Origin: CAWGCA01 sp963820955
GTDB lineage: Bacteria > Pseudomonadota > Gammaproteobacteria > Chromatiales > Chromatiaceae
Assembly: GCA_963820955.1 (NCBI GenBank)
Contig: CAWGCA010000020.1
Coordinates: 60,478-124,477, forward strand
Reading direction: 5' to 3'
DNA: 64,000 bases
Position 1 is the first letter of the stretch. Each line of letters starts with the position of its first letter. Both the position numbers and the translations under genes were made by a program. This document shows positions 27,121 through 36,548 of this stretch, piece after piece. The notes beneath the pieces are model-generated. The model had not been told where the DNA came from. It saw only the letters and a list, made by a program, of their open reading frames with translations, and made no database searches.

Positions 27121-27578
27121 GTACTTGCATAGCCATCAGGCTTTCCCCCACTCCTGCGCTAGAGGGCATGGAAAAAACCGATTTCAAGTTCGAGTGAAAT
27201 CTCAATACTTTGATTATACAAACCCCTTTAGATTATTGTTTGACAGTCAATTGACCCTTATGTCTTGTCAGAGGATTGATAACCCACTTTCCCACTAAAC
27301 CGCAGTGGTGGAAAGAATACCCGTTATCCTGCCACTAACCGGGTGTCCCCGCGTACCCAATTCGTACAGAAAAAGAAAAAATCAGCTGACCGAAGTCTTT
27401 CACAGCAAGTACACAGATAGGAATGAAATATTCAACCAATTGAAAACAAAGAATAAAACAATTATAACCTTCTGATTCCAAGACCTGACAACGCCAAAGA
27501 TGGATTTCTCCGTGGGTTACTTGGACAATAAAGACCGTGTTTCGTGTGCCTCAGGATTCAGTTTCAGGAGCGGTTACC
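27121..27578. other. Intergenic region between divergent genes
   Basis: About 460 bases holding the upstream regions of the CHASE kinase (minus) and the aspartic protease (plus). AT-rich from 27360 to 27480 with A-runs. No reading frame or RNA gene recognised. Confidence 0.4.
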
Positions 27579-28292
27579 GTGACAGCAATGAAACCCCTGC
27601 TTTTGTTCACCAGCCTGTGGCTTGCATCTGGCGCTCTGCTGGGCGACGAAGAACGCCAAATGCCCCCTCCATCCTCACTTTATGAGCAGCTGAATCAACT
27701 GGCTTCTCAATATGGATTCACTCTGTCCGGGCATGAACAGACCGCATCGCAGCCTTCCGTTGCGATGGAAGGCGATGCTGTATCGATTGTCAGCAGGCTG
27801 TTGAAAGACTTTAACCACGTACTAGTGAGATCGCGCCAAGGCGACCTGGAGCGAATCATTATCATGGGGCTCAAGCAACATCTTCCACCGCCCCCGGACA
27901 AAATCGTCCTCCCTACCAGTCGACGGGGAACTCATCATCTGGTTCAGGCTGTTTTGGGTGGAAATAATGGCAAGGTTATGCGATCCGACCTGTTGATCGA
28001 TACAGGCTCCTCATATCTCGTCCTGCCGCGCTCAAATCTCACCACTCTCGACCTTGACAGCGATCAAATGACGGCGCGCCAGGTTCAAACTGCCAACGGC
28101 CCGGTCACGGCCAGTGTGGGAAAGATACCTTTCATACAATTAGGCGGCGAAACCATCCTTGATGTAGAGACCGCCTTTATTGACGATGAATCGCTTGGAA
28201 ACAATGCCCTTCTTGGAATGAATATTCTAGGGCGCTACCAGGTTGTTCTCGACGATCAGAAGAACACTCTGACCCTCGTTTTCCGGAAATGA
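27579..28292 (+). CDS. Secreted retropepsin-like aspartic protease
   Basis: About 237 aa. Signal peptide (MKPLLLFTSLWLASGALLG), an N-terminal alpha/beta region, then a single-lobe clan AA protease domain with the catalytic motif LLIDTGSSYLVLP and the downstream ALLGMNILGRYQ that completes the flap/psi-loop. Such single-lobe bacterial enzymes act as dimers. GTG at 27579 has a well-spaced CAGGAGCGG and is preferred; an ATG at 27588 is the alternative and gives the same signal peptide. Substrate unknown. Confidence 0.8.
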   Translation: MTAMKPLLLFTSLWLASGALLGDEERQMPPPSSLYEQLNQLASQYGFTLSGHEQTASQPSVAMEGDAVSIVSRLLKDFNHVLVRSRQGDLERIIIMGLKQHLPPPPDKIVLPTSRRGTHHLVQAVLGGNNGKVMRSDLLIDTGSSYLVLPRSNLTTLDLDSDQMTARQVQTANGPVTASVGKIPFIQLGGETILDVETAFIDDESLGNNALLGMNILGRYQVVLDDQKNTLTLVFRK

Positions 28293-28344
28293 TCGGTTGA
28301 CAGTAATAGGCGGATTTTAACCAACGGGACAGGCCTCAAATAGT

Positions 28345-28938
28345 CTATCTGGCCGGATGCCGGGAAGGGGGCTTGCCTATTCCATGCTGAGTAGCGAAGG
28401 AAGGTGGGGGATGACGAGGCCGAAACGACCCGTAGGCCGGATGATTCTCCAAATAACGATGTCTGATTCTCGGTGGCCGCCAGGGACGAAATGATCCGTA
28501 GCTTGGCGCCGGAAAGGCATAGACACCGGTTCCAGGCGCCTCCGGCAAGGAATCAACCGATTCTTGTTCTTCAATCCAGCGACGCTCCGCCTGCAATTTT
28601 CTTTTCTCCGCCAGCGCCTTTTCCCTCCTAAGTCGTTGCTCTTCGAGACGCTGTGCCTGATTGACAACCGAATAATATTGGTTTGAGCTTGCCAGCGCTG
28701 CATAGGGTAGCCTTGCGACTTCCAGGACCTCGACAGCCCCGACTCTGCTTTTCGGTGGGACATCACTGAAATGAACCGCACCCGTCTCGTCCACCCATCG
28801 ATATATGGTTTCGGCGGCCAGATCAGGGCACACCAAGACTAAAACAGACATGGAAAAAAAAACGAAGAGTAACGGTCTCAGCAGCGACCATGTCACTCGC
28901 GGAATTGGCGTTCCGGCTATTTTTAATCTAAAAACCAT
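28345..28938 (-). CDS. DUF4124 domain secreted protein
   Basis: About 197 aa. Signal/anchor segment (SLLRPLLFVFFSMSVLVLVCPDLAA), then the DUF4124 core ETIYRWVDETGAVHFSDVPP, a charged helix rich in Arg/Glu (QRLEEQRLRREKALAEKRK) and a Pro/Arg/His-rich tail with repeated YGSFRPR/W elements. The frame is open to 29121, but that extension lacks a signal peptide and overlaps the next gene, so the ATG at 28938 is chosen. Role unknown; DUF4124 proteins are common envelope proteins of gammaproteobacteria. Confidence 0.75.
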   Translation of the reverse strand: MVFRLKIAGTPIPRVTWSLLRPLLFVFFSMSVLVLVCPDLAAETIYRWVDETGAVHFSDVPPKSRVGAVEVLEVARLPYAALASSNQYYSVVNQAQRLEEQRLRREKALAEKRKLQAERRWIEEQESVDSLPEAPGTGVYAFPAPSYGSFRPWRPPRIRHRYLENHPAYGSFRPRHPPPSFATQHGIGKPPSRHPAR

Positions 28939-29014
28939 CTGACTGCACAACGGATTCTTGTTTTTGCCAGAAAAATATAATGTGGAAGGTTGCCGATGCA
29001 ATATAACCCATGAT

Positions 29015-29401
29015 TCATTCGGCAATAGCGATTTTGAGCTCACTCCAGTTACCCTCTGCTGAAGCAAATGCGTTTTGCACCTGCTCATTGTCAAAGCGCC
29101 CATAGGCCAGTGAATTGTCACTGAGGATCAGCAGCTGCCGTTCGGCATCGAGCTGAAATCTGCCTCCGCCATCGATGATGAGTGCCGGTTCCTCTATCTG
29201 GAGTACCTCGTCGTTCGTCCAGTGACAGGCGGCACCCTGATCTGCCAGGAAATGCGCCAGAATCTGATTGTGAAAGCGATGCTGGTCGCGACTAGCGAGT
29301 AGTAAATACTTTTTTCCTCTGAGACCGAGCTGTAGGAATTTCCCTGCCTGGTTTTCCCCTGCTTTGAACTCGGGATAAGTGACAACAACGGTTTGGAACA
29401 T
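29015..29401 (-). CDS. Probable Janus/Ocnus-type phosphohistidine phosphatase
   Basis: 128 aa, not assigned to a common bacterial family on first reading. The order of motifs matches the Janus/Ocnus (PHPT1) fold: KKYLLLAS strand (Lys about 31), a His in HRFHNQIL (about residue 44, where PHPT1 has its catalytic His), DGGGRF (78-82) and a SLAYG turn (97-101) followed by a helix. PHPT1 is 125 aa, so the length also fits. Predicted cytosolic, removing phosphate from phosphohistidine. The match is by eye and needs a profile search. Same strand as the DUF4124 gene, 76 nt upstream. Confidence 0.6.
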   Translation of the reverse strand: MFQTVVVTYPEFKAGENQAGKFLQLGLRGKKYLLLASRDQHRFHNQILAHFLADQGAACHWTNDEVLQIEEPALIIDGGGRFQLDAERQLLILSDNSLAYGRFDNEQVQNAFASAEGNWSELKIAIAE

Positions 29402-29568
29402 GCTATTTCAATCCCTAGTGTGCCATGACTATGCCAATCTGTACCCGCTCTACCAACGATTCTGCCAGGCTTCTCTATTTCCAAACCATGATATCTGAAA
29501 AAATAGCGTCGGCCCGCACGACCTAAACCCATAAATTTCCAACGGGACCAGATGTTAATATTCGAACA

Positions 29569-30414
29569 ATGGGTAACTATACAAGAGACTCCGAAAAAAT
29601 GGGCGCCCCTGGCCTTGCACATGGGGGGCCTTCCCTGATCGGCCCAAACGATCCTCCGCCTGTGTCCATTATCAACGAACAGGGCACCGGTCGGTTACTA
29701 CTCGTCGGTGATCATGTGAGCAATACTATCCCCGCGGCCATGGATAATCTGGGTCTGGAAGAGATGATACTGCAACAGCATGTAGCCTATGACATAGGAA
29801 CTCGTCAGGTGCTTCACTACCTGTCCCAACAGCTGAACGCTCCAGCCGTGCTGGCCGGATATTCCCGTCTACTGGTAGATCTGAACCGCAGTCCGGAAGA
29901 CCCGACGCTAATACCCGAGCAGAGCGACACTGTCGCCATACCAGGTAACCAAGGCCTGACAAGGGAAGAAAAAGCACAGCGAGTACACTCTTTCTACCTG
30001 CCTTATCGTGCTGCTATCGACAGGCATTTACTGCACTTCCGCCGGCGGGGTATCGTGCCCGCATTCATCTGCATTCACAGCTTCACGCCAGAGATGGCCG
30101 GCCAGACGCGACCCTGGCAAATCGGACTGATGTGGGACAAGGATCCGCGCATAGCGCTGCCCCTGCTGAAAAGTCTCCGGGCTCACCCAAACGGAATCAT
30201 CGTCGGTGACAATCTGCCCTACTCCGGTAAACATCAAGCCGACTACACCATCGATCATCATGCAGAATCCACCGGGCTGCCACACATCGCCATCGAAATC
30301 CGACAGGATCTGATTGCCACTGAGGAAAAGGCGGTTCAGTGGGGTCGAATCCTGAGTGAATCGCTTCGGGATATCCTTGCCGATCCAACGTTATACCAGG
30401 TGTGGGAAGGGTGA
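29569..30414 (+). CDS. N-formylglutamate amidohydrolase family protein
   Basis: 281 aa PF05013-type hydrolase (zinc-dependent deformylation of N-formylglutamate or related N-acyl amino acids). Visible motifs: LLVGDHVSNTIP (metal site), ILQQHVAYDIG, RLLVDLNRSPEDP, CIHSFTPEM and YTIDHHAESTGLPHIAIEIRQ. An ATG at 29599 (MGAPGLAHG) is an alternative start. No histidine-degradation (hut) genes are nearby, so the true substrate may differ from N-formylglutamate. Confidence 0.88.
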   Translation: MGNYTRDSEKMGAPGLAHGGPSLIGPNDPPPVSIINEQGTGRLLLVGDHVSNTIPAAMDNLGLEEMILQQHVAYDIGTRQVLHYLSQQLNAPAVLAGYSRLLVDLNRSPEDPTLIPEQSDTVAIPGNQGLTREEKAQRVHSFYLPYRAAIDRHLLHFRRRGIVPAFICIHSFTPEMAGQTRPWQIGLMWDKDPRIALPLLKSLRAHPNGIIVGDNLPYSGKHQADYTIDHHAESTGLPHIAIEIRQDLIATEEKAVQWGRILSESLRDILADPTLYQVWEG

Positions 30415-30583
30415 TTGAAAAAGCAGACGCCATGTCACCAGGCTCCATCCAGCCGGCAACTATAGAGTCCCTCAAGGAAACTGACTAGGGCCTGGTTCAC
30501 GCCTTTTCCGTTGTTGATCTGCTACACTGATTTGAAATATAGCATCCAAACCGAACGCTTAAGGCCAGAGCAATCAATCAGAT

Positions 30584-30835
30584 ATGGATTTTCCCGTCAG
30601 TTTCAAATTGCCGTTAGAGATCGTCAAAGAAGCAGACAAGTGCCAGAAGGATCACGCCTGTCTCAACGACCGACACTACACACTCTGCGAAGTGGACTTC
30701 CAGCGTGAAAAAGCGCACTTTGGCATTCTCGTCTGTGGATACGAAACAGACTGCCCCTACAGCTCTCAGATCGGTTCACAGCGGGTATGCACCTGTCCCG
30801 TCCGTCAGGAACTCTTCAAGAAGTACCAGATCTGA
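30584..30835 (+). CDS. Small Cys-rich hypothetical protein
   Basis: 83 aa, cytosolic by appearance, with seven cysteines including KCQKDHAC, YETDCPY and VCTCPV near the end, so a metal site or disulfides are possible. Ends in a helical RQELFKKYQI. I do not recognise the family. An upstream in-frame region has no better start. Confidence 0.6.
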   Translation: MDFPVSFKLPLEIVKEADKCQKDHACLNDRHYTLCEVDFQREKAHFGILVCGYETDCPYSSQIGSQRVCTCPVRQELFKKYQI

Positions 30836-31153
30836 GCGACGACTTACCTGAACCTGTTTGTCTTCCGTTGCTGCCAATTGCTGAAAATCCTGTAACCCAG
30901 GTCCAGTCCGTGCAATACTCTCCGCATTGGAGAATGATCCAGTGTACCCGGTCATCAGGACGCGGGTCTGCAGGTTAATCAGAGCTTCATCCACCCATAT
31001 TACAAACTCAATGGAACTGTTAAATCCAGCTATAATCAAACCTATAGATACTGACGTGGCACCCTGGACCTTTGGTAAGGGGGTAGACTGGGAAATTAGC
31101 TCCTAATCAACGGGACCAAAGGCCTGGGAAACAATGGATACTGAAGCTGTTTT

Positions 31154-31849
31154 ATGAATGTGAACAAACCCTGGCTGATCGTTTTTGTTCTAGCTGCGGG
31201 AGCAGCCTCTTTCTGGTTTTTTGATGACGCCCCTCAAGAACAGGAAAGAGTGACGAATCAAACCGAATCCGAACAATCCACTTACCGCCCGAACGATCCT
31301 TCCCGACCTGCGAATAGCTTACCGGATAGAACGGGCCGGGAACGGGAAGGCAGGAATTACCGCTCTCCGCCGGTGTCTCAGTATGGAATGCCCCATCAGA
31401 CCTTCGCACCACCGGCCGGCAGTGCACGTTTCTCCTCGCCACAGGAAGGTTACAGATTCCGAACACAAGAGGGACAAACCGAAACGGGGACAGATCGGCA
31501 AGCCTATCCTTATGAAACCGCCCCGGCATGGCAAGGCTACCCTTATGAAACCGCCCCGGCATGGCAAGGCTATACCGAGGCCCCGAGGAACATAGGCCGT
31601 AGTGATCTGGAACCAAGCTATCGACCGCAAGGTCCGGCCAACACGGGATACCGGTTCAGGCCTCAGGACTCGGCTGGTCGATCCCAAAGATGGACCGGGA
31701 ACTATTCTCAGGTGCCCGGGTCCAGGGCGCAGGCCCCGATGACTCCAAATACCCACCAATCCCCCGGGCAATACCCTTCGCCCTGGCAACAGAGTGGACC
31801 AAAACCAGGCAGCAACCCGTTATGGGCAGACACCTGGGGGCAGCCCTAA
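31154..31849 (+). CDS. Membrane-anchored low-complexity Pro/Gln/Tyr-rich protein
   Basis: 231 aa. One N-terminal transmembrane helix (WLIVFVLAAGAASFWFF), then about 200 disordered residues rich in Pro, Gln, Arg, Ser, Tyr and Gly. It contains an exact tandem duplication of the 11-residue unit YPYETAPAWQG and dispersed YRFR elements (GYRFRTQE, GYRFRPQD). No enzyme motif. Probably an envelope protein with a natively unfolded periplasmic part. Function unknown. Confidence 0.65.
   Translation: MNVNKPWLIVFVLAAGAASFWFFDDAPQEQERVTNQTESEQSTYRPNDPSRPANSLPDRTGREREGRNYRSPPVSQYGMPHQTFAPPAGSARFSSPQEGYRFRTQEGQTETGTDRQAYPYETAPAWQGYPYETAPAWQGYTEAPRNIGRSDLEPSYRPQGPANTGYRFRPQDSAGRSQRWTGNYSQVPGSRAQAPMTPNTHQSPGQYPSPWQQSGPKPGSNPLWADTWGQP
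31505..31570 (+). repeat. In-frame 33-bp tandem duplication
   Basis: Two nearly identical 33-bp units (ATGAAACCGCCCCGGCATGG shared core) encode YPYETAPAWQG twice within the low-complexity protein. Being a multiple of three it keeps the frame; copy number could vary by slippage. Confidence 0.85.
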
Positions 31850-31947
31850 TCGAAAATCGAGGGGAACCGATGCTTCCCGGAGCTCAGGGCTGACGTACCG
31901 GGTCCGTATCACCAGCGCTCGATTGGAGTCGGCAATCATAATCCCGA

Positions 31948-32376
31948 TCAGGAAAGGATATCGGTCAACTGCTGCTCAGAATATCCGAACTCTGATCCAT
32001 ACCTTTCTATTAGATCCAGGTTAGCCAGATTGCGCGCCTCGGTTTTGTCCTTGTCATCATCGAGATAAAACTCGTACCTGTCCCGCAGATAACTGTATTT
32101 TTTCCAGGCCTCTCTCTGATCCGTGGCCACGCTCTTTTTTTGGCTCTTGCGAAGCGTCCTGGGAGCAGTCTTATTACCGGATCTGGTCTTTAAATCTACT
32201 TTTTTAACCTTACGCCGAAGATCACCAATCTGCTCATCGCGCAGCGAGATCTCCTGTTTCAAACGTTTGATCTCCTGCTGAAATTCTTCCTTGCAAGACA
32301 GGGCTCTCTTCGCCTTTTGTCTCAGTTCCTTCATCTCTTTTTTCAATTTTTTCTTGTCTGCCACAACTCCACCCAT
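31948..32376 (-). CDS. Lys/Arg-rich coiled-coil hypothetical protein
   Basis: 142 aa. The first half is strongly basic heptad-like coiled coil (KKLKKEMKELRQKAKRAL, FQQEIKRLKQEISLRDEQI). The second half is a compact region with YSYLRDRYEFYLDDD and a final YGYS-like helix pair (LDLIERYGSEFGYSEQQLTDIL). It could bind nucleic acid or a partner protein. A GTG at 32364 is an alternative start. Not a recognised family. Confidence 0.55.
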   Translation of the reverse strand: MGGVVADKKKLKKEMKELRQKAKRALSCKEEFQQEIKRLKQEISLRDEQIGDLRRKVKKVDLKTRSGNKTAPRTLRKSQKKSVATDQREAWKKYSYLRDRYEFYLDDDKDKTEARNLANLDLIERYGSEFGYSEQQLTDILS

Positions 32377-32668
32377 GCGCTGATCACGACAAATCTTTTC
32401 TGGAAAACGTTCGATCAGTTCCCCCTAAGATCCGCCTTTCTTTGCTCCTTCCCAGTAGTCAATGCCGCCTCAGGAAATGGCGACCACCTCCCAACTAACA
32501 AAAATACCCGATTTGGTGTTTCCAAGACAATCAATTTACAAAGCTGTCGCCGACAGAAAACCAACATACGGCGGGAATTTACGGGATAAGCCAGACACCA
32601 CATCAACACTATTGCCTGTGACATCAGACAGCGGAGAATACTGCTACACTCCCCCCAACCTCCTGCAG

Positions 32669-33649
32669 ATGTTGCCCATGATCACGAAGAGCGAATTCGA
32701 ACCCGCCTGGTGGCTGTCCTGGCCTCATCTGCAGACCATCTGGCCCGCGCTCTTTCGGAAAACCCGGAAATTCCCAATCACGCCGGAACGATTGGAACTA
32801 CCAGATGGGGATTTTCTCGATCTCGTCTGGGTAGGGAACAATAGCGGGCCCCTGATACTGGTGTTACACGGGTTAGAGGGATCTATCCGGTCCCACTATG
32901 CGGAAGGCATACTTGAGACCCTGTATCAGCAGGATTTTCGCCCAGTCTTCATGCATTTCCGCGGCTGCGGCGGCGAACCGAACCGACTGCCGAAAAGCTA
33001 TCATTTTGGCGATACCGGCGATCTGGGCCTCGTCTTGCAACACATCCAGGCCAGATCGGGTAAGGCCATCGCTGCTGCAATCGGCTACTCCCTCGGAGGT
33101 AACGTGCTGTTGAAATGGCTGGGGGAACAGGGTGATGCATCAACCCTTAAGACCGCCATCGCAATTTCTGTTCCCTTCAATCTCAACGACTGCGCCCTTC
33201 GACTGGAACGGGGTGTCTCCCGTATCTACCGTCAACATCTTCTAGGACATCTGCGGGCCTCCTACAAACGCAAGTTCCGCCGTATCTCCGTGCCGCTTGA
33301 GGTCGATGTAGACTCCCTTCGCAGTTTCCGCGAGTTCGATGATCAGATCACCGCCCCTCTGAACGGGTTCAACGGGGTAGATCACTACTACGCGGAATCG
33401 ACTTCAAAGCCCTACCTGAAGCGGATAACAACCCCAACCCTTATTCTGCAGGCTCTGGATGACCCTTTTATGTACCCAGACAGCCTACCCTGCAATGGTG
33501 ATCTTTCCCCCGCCGTTACACTCGAGCTATCGGACAAAGGAGGGCATGTGGGTTTTATCGACGGCCCTGGGTTTTGGTATCGGCGATTCTGGCTGGAGCA
33601 GCGCATTGCCAGGCACCTGAAGGAGACCCTCTGCGTAAACCGCTGTTGA
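32669..33649 (+). CDS. YheT family alpha/beta hydrolase
   Basis: About 326 aa, aligned by eye along its length with E. coli YheT (340 aa). HLQTIWPALFRK near the start, LPDGDFLDLVW, VLHGLEGSIRSHYAEG (oxyanion region), MHFRGCGGEPNR, nucleophile elbow AIGYSLGGNVLLKWL, EFDDQITAPLNGF, acid in ALDDPFM and catalytic His in GGHVGFI. Presumed carboxylesterase. The frame is open from 32462, but family alignment puts the start at ATG 32669 or 32678; there is no clear ribosome binding site. Confidence 0.88.
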   Translation: MLPMITKSEFEPAWWLSWPHLQTIWPALFRKTRKFPITPERLELPDGDFLDLVWVGNNSGPLILVLHGLEGSIRSHYAEGILETLYQQDFRPVFMHFRGCGGEPNRLPKSYHFGDTGDLGLVLQHIQARSGKAIAAAIGYSLGGNVLLKWLGEQGDASTLKTAIAISVPFNLNDCALRLERGVSRIYRQHLLGHLRASYKRKFRRISVPLEVDVDSLRSFREFDDQITAPLNGFNGVDHYYAESTSKPYLKRITTPTLILQALDDPFMYPDSLPCNGDLSPAVTLELSDKGGHVGFIDGPGFWYRRFWLEQRIARHLKETLCVNRC

Positions 33650-34359
33650 ATCCACGCCCAATCCCCGGGTGATCAACCAGAATTTGCGAAAAAAATTGTT
33701 AATTATTCGCGCCCTTTAGAGTCATGTCTTTTTTTATTTTTATTTCATATAGTTATACTGATATCTAAAACTGAAACCATTCTTTTGGCAATCTATGGCG
33801 GCTAGTCCCCCTACCAGACCCCTTTGCTCTTTAACCACTTGTGTTGGAGGAAGGCAGGCAACAATAGTCTCCGGCGGAGCTTAAATTGTGAACAAGCGCA
33901 AATTTCTGCAAATTCAGCTCCCTGTATCTCCACGAATTGAATTACCATACCCCCCGTAGACCGGGACTACGTTAACGACGTCTAGACACAGCGCTGGTTG
34001 GAAACCTCTGTACCGACTGCTAAATATGCCCACGCGGAGCCAACTATCGAACAATCCATGCCTGTTGCGCGGCTCGTCTCGCGTGATCCACTCCACTTCC
34101 GAGTTCACTTGGACATTGCGCATAGCGGAGCCTGGTATTTCCGGAAAGCCTTAGCCGACAGGGCGGTTTCAGAGGAATCGACAAAAGGCCTTTCGGCCGA
34201 TTTTACTCGCCACCATACAACAGCTTGATCTTTAGAATATTTATTGATTTTCTAAATTTATTACAACGAAAAGGCATCGCGGCCTCGCCGGGGTACCAGG
34301 AGTGCGCCGAGTGGATCGGCGGATGATTTTTTAATCTAACGACGGATGAGGAACACAAC
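33650..34359. other. Long intergenic region, no gene recognised
   Basis: 710 bases. 33690-33780 is very AT-rich with T-runs and likely holds a promoter. 33830-34200 has short opposing open frames (33914-34123 minus, 33998-34228 plus) with no start or family support. 34230-34270 is again AT-rich, just upstream of the repeat-protein gene. A small RNA or long 5' leader cannot be excluded. Confidence 0.4.
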
Positions 34360-35766
34360 ATGATGAATAAGGGAGTCACAATAGCAGTTTCAATGGGGTT
34401 CACCCTGTTGGGCTCAGCGGCTCAGGCAGAGCCGATAGACAACACTAACACGCTGCCTGATGCCAAACCCGGGCAATGCTATGCGAAGGTGATGATTCCG
34501 GCGAAATACGAAACCAAGACAGAAAAAGTCCTGGTGCAGGAGGCATCGGAGAAGATCGACTCCATACCAGCCAAATATGAGTGGGTCGAGGAAAAAGTAC
34601 TGGCCAAGGAAGCCTCCAGCAAACTGATTCCGGTTCCTGCTGTATACGAAACGGTCACCGACCAGATCGAGATCAGCCCTCAGCAAACCCTTTGGGTCAA
34701 CGCATTAAACAAGCGTGGTGTGCCGGTAAGCTCTACGCTGCTTGACGCGGCCAAGGCTGGCGGTGTTGATGTGGAGGCAGCAATCCCCGGGATGTGCTTC
34801 CAGGAATACTATCTCGCAGCCCAGTTCAAAACCGAAACCAAGGACGTCCTGGTCAGCGAAGCCTCGGAAAACATAAAAATCGTTCCCGCAAAGTATGAAG
34901 TGGTTGAAAAACAGGTGCTGGTCAAGGAGGCCGCCAAAAAGATCGTCGAGGTTCCTGTAAGTTACGAGACAGTTACCGAGAAGGTGCTGGTGGAGCCGGC
35001 CAAGACGGTCTGGAAAAAGGGTAATGGCCTGGTGGAAAAGGTCGATAACACCACCGGCGAAATCATGTGCCTGGTGGAGATTCCCGCAGTTTACAATACC
35101 ATCACCAAGAAAGTCGTGAAATCCCCCGCGACTATCAAGGTAATAGAGATCCCAGCGGTCTACGAGACAGTCAAACTGCGGAAGCTGGTTTCGCCGGCAA
35201 AAGAGACGCGCACCAAAACACCGGAGGGCTACAAAACCGTCGCCAAACAGGTCAAGGTTGCGGATGCGAAATTCAGCTGGCATGCAGTTCATGACACCGC
35301 CAAACCCGAAGGCAAGTGGACTGGGAATCAGATCTGCCTGAAAGAGATTCCGGCCAAATTCGAGAAATTTACCAAACGGGTTGTGAAATCCCCGGCCACG
35401 GTCAAGAAAGAGGAGACACCGGCGGTCTATGACCTAATCAAGGTACGTAAACTGGTAGCCAAAGCCGAGGAGAAACGGACCAAGATTCCTGAGGAGTACA
35501 AGAGCGTCACCAAACGCTCCAAGGTGGGAGACGAAAGGCTGGAGTGGCGCCAGGTTCTGTGCGAAACCAATATGACCAAGGAGATCGTGACCCAGGTGCA
35601 GGAAGCGCTCAAAAAAGCAGGGTACGACCCAGGTTCTGCTGACGGTGTTGTGGGTGGCGCCACGCTGCGGGCGGTAGACAATTATCAGCGTTCCAAAGAC
35701 CTCCCGCGAGGCGGCCTGACTATACGCACGCTGGAGACTCTGGGCGTTAAACTCTCAAGCAACTAG
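34360..35766 (+). CDS. Secreted modular repeat protein with C-terminal peptidoglycan-binding domain
   Basis: 468 aa. Signal peptide to about residue 23. Residues 40-401 are four successive modules, each opening with a Cys (40, 146, 237, 326; a fifth at 401) followed by IPAxY[ED]. Each holds about three sub-repeats of the pattern PAxYE-x-V-x3-VLVxxA and ends near a Trp (LWVNAL, TVWKKG, FSWHAV, LEWRQV). The repeats look like beta-hairpins in a solenoid-like rod. Residues about 405-468 are a PG_binding_1 domain (VQEALKKAGYDPGSADGVVG). Predicted periplasmic or outer-surface protein held on the cell wall. Good ribosome binding site (GATGAGGAAC). Function unknown. Confidence 0.85.
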   Translation: MMNKGVTIAVSMGFTLLGSAAQAEPIDNTNTLPDAKPGQCYAKVMIPAKYETKTEKVLVQEASEKIDSIPAKYEWVEEKVLAKEASSKLIPVPAVYETVTDQIEISPQQTLWVNALNKRGVPVSSTLLDAAKAGGVDVEAAIPGMCFQEYYLAAQFKTETKDVLVSEASENIKIVPAKYEVVEKQVLVKEAAKKIVEVPVSYETVTEKVLVEPAKTVWKKGNGLVEKVDNTTGEIMCLVEIPAVYNTITKKVVKSPATIKVIEIPAVYETVKLRKLVSPAKETRTKTPEGYKTVAKQVKVADAKFSWHAVHDTAKPEGKWTGNQICLKEIPAKFEKFTKRVVKSPATVKKEETPAVYDLIKVRKLVAKAEEKRTKIPEEYKSVTKRSKVGDERLEWRQVLCETNMTKEIVTQVQEALKKAGYDPGSADGVVGGATLRAVDNYQRSKDLPRGGLTIRTLETLGVKLSSN

Positions 35767-35978
35767 ATGGCCAGAAGGGACAGGGAAGTCCCTTTTGCAA
35801 ATACAGTTCGGCCCACAAGGAACATCGCCCCGGAAGTCCGTTTTATCCCCCTAAGGCGAATTTGACGGAGGCTGAAATCAGAGGCAAGTGATTTCCCATC
35901 TTCGTGACGAATTAGTTCAAATAGGCTGATCTGTTTTCGGACGAGTACTCCTAGCCGCTGACCGCTTCTCGGCTCGCT

Positions 35979-36012
35979 GAATAGGGCAATATCATCTTGA
36001 AGGAGTACTAGT
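35979..36012. repeat. 34-bp dispersed repeat, copy 2
   Basis: Matches 25071-25104 at 33 of 34 bases. Its right end supplies the stop codon of the minus-strand gene at 36008-36457. A short inverted counterpart AGTACTCCT (35944-35952) pairs with AGGAGTACT (36001-36009). Confidence 0.75.
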
Positions 36013-36457
36013 GCACCAGGGCCAGCATGGATTCGCCACTCTCAGCCTTGAGCATCAACAGCCCCTTGCTCAAGTCGCTCAATTCTCTGGTTACATTCGC
36101 GAGACGCGCCTGGGCACGATCGTTACTCAATTTCCGATAGGAGGCGTATATCAGCCCGCCAGGCAGAATCACCGAAAGCAGCGTGTCGGCAACATCGAAA
36201 CGGGTCTCTTCCACTGTCTCGCTAAGCGCCACCTGCCGGTCCAGAAGACTGGAGCGCAACTGCCGGACCTGATCGACCAGCTTATCAGTTGCCGGAGCGG
36301 GAATCTGTACCATCAACCCATCGGCATGCTCGATGGTCACCCATGCCAAATTCCGGCTGGCGATCTCATCGGCCTGAACATGCAGGGCAACCAGACCAAA
36401 TAGAATCGCGGCGACACAACGAACTGTTACCATTGGCGAGCTCCAATAATTCAACAC
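36008..36457 (-). CDS. Secreted/membrane hypothetical protein
   Basis: 149 aa, or 141 aa from the ATG at 36433, which gives the more typical signal peptide (MVTVRCVAAILFGLVALHVQA). The mature part is helical with a hydrophobic segment (DTLLSVILPGGLIYASY) that may insert in the membrane, then a coiled region (ARLANVTRELSDLSKGLLML). The last codons and the stop lie inside a dispersed 34-bp repeat, so the native C-terminus may have been altered by it. Family not recognised. Confidence 0.6.
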   Translation of the reverse strand: MLNYWSSPMVTVRCVAAILFGLVALHVQADEIASRNLAWVTIEHADGLMVQIPAPATDKLVDQVRQLRSSLLDRQVALSETVEETRFDVADTLLSVILPGGLIYASYRKLSNDRAQARLANVTRELSDLSKGLLMLKAESGESMLALVH

Positions 36458-36548
36458 AATTTTTTATTTTCTTACAAATCGAATAGATAACGCCATGATA
36501 TCGGTCATTGAAAAACCTATTCAAACATACCGAAGTCCCTGATCCCCC

